64,000 nt of DNA from Blakeslea trispora (Eukaryota; Mucoromycota; Mucoromycetes; Mucorales; Choanephoraceae): contig JAIWNE010000003.1 of the NCBI GenBank assembly GCA_025331445.1, positions 682,001 to 746,000 on the forward strand, written 5' to 3'. Of the stretch, positions 62,451 to 64,000 are shown in pieces (position 1 is the first letter of the stretch; each line of letters starts with the position of its first letter). Made by a program: the position numbers and the translations under genes. The notes under the pieces were generated by a model that worked only from the letters and a program-made list of their open reading frames with translations, was not told the DNA's origin and did no database searches.

Positions 62451-62620
62451 CAACCCGAAATTCAACCGCAATTGATAACCATTCTACAAGAAATAGACTT
62501 GAATAAATCAGGATATCATGGATAGATAGCTCTCTTTTTCCCAAGCATACTATGATATCCTGATTTATTCAAGTCTATTTCTTGTAGAATGGCTATCAAT
62601 TGCGGTTGAATTTCGGGTTG
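62451..62620. repeat. Near-perfect inverted repeat, 69-bp arms
   Basis: The left arm (62451-62519, beginning CAACCCGAAATTC) is repeated in inverse orientation at 62552-62620 (ending TTTCGGGTTG) with essentially one internal mismatch, separated by about 32 bp. Both arms read as the same peptide block (QPEIQPQLI, then LQEIDLNKSGYH) when translated outward-to-inward, so each is a copy of a coding fragment. Such a structure would form a strong hairpin. Confidence 0.9.
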
Positions 62621-62788
62621 AAGTAGTGAAATATTTTTTTTTGTATTAAGTGAAGTAGTGAAATAGTGAAGTATGTGGAAAGTTTCTATAAGTTCTAACT
62701 CCGGGTATACGTGTTTTATATACGGCATCCTAAAAAACCAGCTTCAAGATCCGTGTTCCTCACTTTTACGTTGTTTTTATTTGTTACC
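62621..62788. other. Leader region of the terminal gene with AAGTAGTGAAATA repeats
   Basis: Short imperfect direct repeats (GAAGTAGTGAAATA type) follow the inverted repeat, then about 100 bp of leader before the start codon at 62789. Confidence 0.4.
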
Positions 62789-64000
62789 ATGGAAAGCCAA
62801 ATGAACTTCAGCGAATACACTATTCAACAGCCAACGCAAGGCACAAAGGCTTATTTCTCCTCTCATCCTATGAAGGAATGGCAGTTCTATGATTACTTTT
62901 TCTTCTCTGAATACAAAAACAAACTTAAACATTTTAACAGAATCGTTTCCGAATATACTGTTGATATGAATTGGATTTTGAGTCAAGAAGGCATTCCTGA
63001 GCAGGTCAAGCATTATTGTCGCTTTTTGCTTAAAGACATTGTAAGTAGCTTTTTTGTATTTCTTTGTGATTCTTAATAAATTCTCTTTCTTTAGCCTGTT
63101 AAAGCTAAATTCAAAGCCGAATCCTCAAGGCCAATCAAAAAGAGAAAAATCAACATCAACTACGGAACCCAATTGATTTTTGGGGGTAGTGGTGCCACTA
63201 TTGTGGTAAGCAGCCAAGAAAAGAAAGAAGGACAAGACAAAGAAGGACAAGATAAAGAAGGACAAGATAAAGAAGGACAAGATAAAGAAGAGCAAGATAA
63301 AGAAGAGCATGATAAAGAAGAGCAAGATAAAGAAGAGCATGATAAAGAAGAACAAAAGAAAGAAGAGGCGGAAGAAGTAGACGAAGCAGACGGCTTCTGG
63401 AAAAGATGGATTGAGTTTTTAAAGAACAAGGAAAACTTCCACCCTTACAGCCCAGAAAATCACAACATTATAAGATGTGGAAAAGGCGTATCACATCGTC
63501 CCAACCTTGACCTGAATATATACAGGACTCATTTAGAAAGCCACAAAGACAATATCCTTAAGATCCCTGACGTCTATGTTCCTTACATTGATGGTGTCTT
63601 CAGTAGTGAATTATTCCCACAATACAAAAAAGCCATAAGGAACATCCCTGATTGTGATGGCCATGAAGAGTGTGATTATGACTTCTTAGAAGGTATTTTC
63701 CGTGGAATGTAAGTGAGCTTTCATCTGTTTAAATTTGCCTATTTAATTTGTTTATACATGTGTACCTAGTTATAAGTTTCACACAACAAACCAGGATATG
63801 AAAGACGGCGAATCTACTTTTAATTCGTTGTTTGTCTGTCCTTTTCTCGAGGTTGTAGCTGAGTATTTGAACAACTCAGAGGATTGGTGCAAGGCTGGCT
63901 TTTGTTGCGGAGAACGTTCACTCCAGGCAATGAAGGAGCAATTAGATGATCTGCCTATTTATCAAGACGATAGTCATACCTATTTGGCCGATGGCATAAT
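62789..64000 (+). CDS. Hypothetical protein with DKE-rich pentapeptide repeat, partial (runs off window)
   Basis: Three exons are visible (62789-63040, 63095-63708, 63770-64000 and beyond). The start MESQMNFSEY follows an ACC context. Exon 2 begins with a basic segment (RPIKKRKI) that could be a nuclear localisation signal, then about nine tandem GQDKE/EQDKE/EHDKE pentapeptides (63226-63360), then FWKRWIEFLK and IRCGKGVSHRPNLDLNIY. Exon 3 has STFNSLFVCPFLEVVAEYL, GERSLQAMKEQL and YLADGI. The last part resembles, from memory, an expanded family of uncharacterised Mucorales proteins often near transposons; this is a weak recollection. The 3' end lies outside the window. No function can be assigned. 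Confidence 0.75.
63226..63360 (+). repeat. 15-bp tandem repeat coding for (G/E)-(Q/H)-D-K-E
   Basis: Tandem GAAGGACAAGATAAA-type units encode a highly charged pentapeptide repeat in frame with the terminal gene. Units are nearly identical at the DNA level, pointing to recent expansion and likely length polymorphism. Confidence 0.9.

Noticed and set aside
63125..63429. Two antisense frames rich in Phe-Phe-Ile-Leu or Ser-Cys-Ser
   Set aside because: Shadows of the pentapeptide repeat on the opposite strand.

Overview
The window is AT-rich nuclear DNA from a fungus, almost certainly a member of the Mucorales (Mucoromycota), probably Rhizopus-like. The reasons are short spliceosomal introns of roughly 50-100 bp with GTAAGT-type donors, two secreted lipases of the Rhizopus/Rhizomucor family, and typical fungal genes: Scs7-type fatty acid hydroxylase, CDC25-type RasGEF, PKA catalytic subunit, Fmp27/BLTP2, DNA polymerase epsilon subunit B. 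No sequence search was run. Every exon model was read by eye and checked only for frame closure and family motifs.

Left part (1-10.4 kb) is a lipase neighbourhood. After about 3.4 kb of apparently non-coding DNA comes lipase A (3571-5155, +), then a decayed DDE transposase (minus strand), then an 85-codon reading frame (6204-6461, -) that looks like a lipase propeptide with neither signal peptide nor catalytic domain, an unexplained two-exon reading frame (7094-7402, +), and lipase B (8503-10326, -), which carries a long Ser- and Gly-Leu-rich insert. Lipases A and B share five of A's six intron positions and phases, so they are paralogues.

Middle part (13-31 kb) holds a RasGEF with SH3 and two WW domains (-), a cytochrome b5/fatty acid 2-hydroxylase (-), an 11-exon polymerase epsilon subunit B (-), a homeodomain factor (-), about 4 kb with nothing recognisable, and a PKA catalytic subunit (+) with two in-frame donors inside the glycine-rich loop. 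From 31 to 38.5 kb the sequence is mostly non-coding, with one intact orphan gene (34537-35238, -) and two stretches of decayed coding sequence on the minus strand.

Right part (38.7-60 kb) is gene-dense: a C2H2 zinc-finger protein (+), a 75-residue single-pass membrane protein with a PPSY motif (-), tRNA-Arg(ACG), an unusual fusion of an S4/RluA-like domain with a HemK/PrmC-type methyltransferase (-), a FetB/UPF0014 membrane protein (-), a SET-domain methyltransferase (+) whose frame needs a 26-nt GC-AG intron, a very large Fmp27/BLTP2 lipid-transfer protein (+, 2976 aa) and an orphan Ser-rich protein (-). The last 4 kb is transposon-derived: a Tc1/mariner-like transposase with three in-frame stops and a frameshift, a Helitron fragment, a near-perfect inverted repeat, and the start of a repeat-containing gene that runs off the window.
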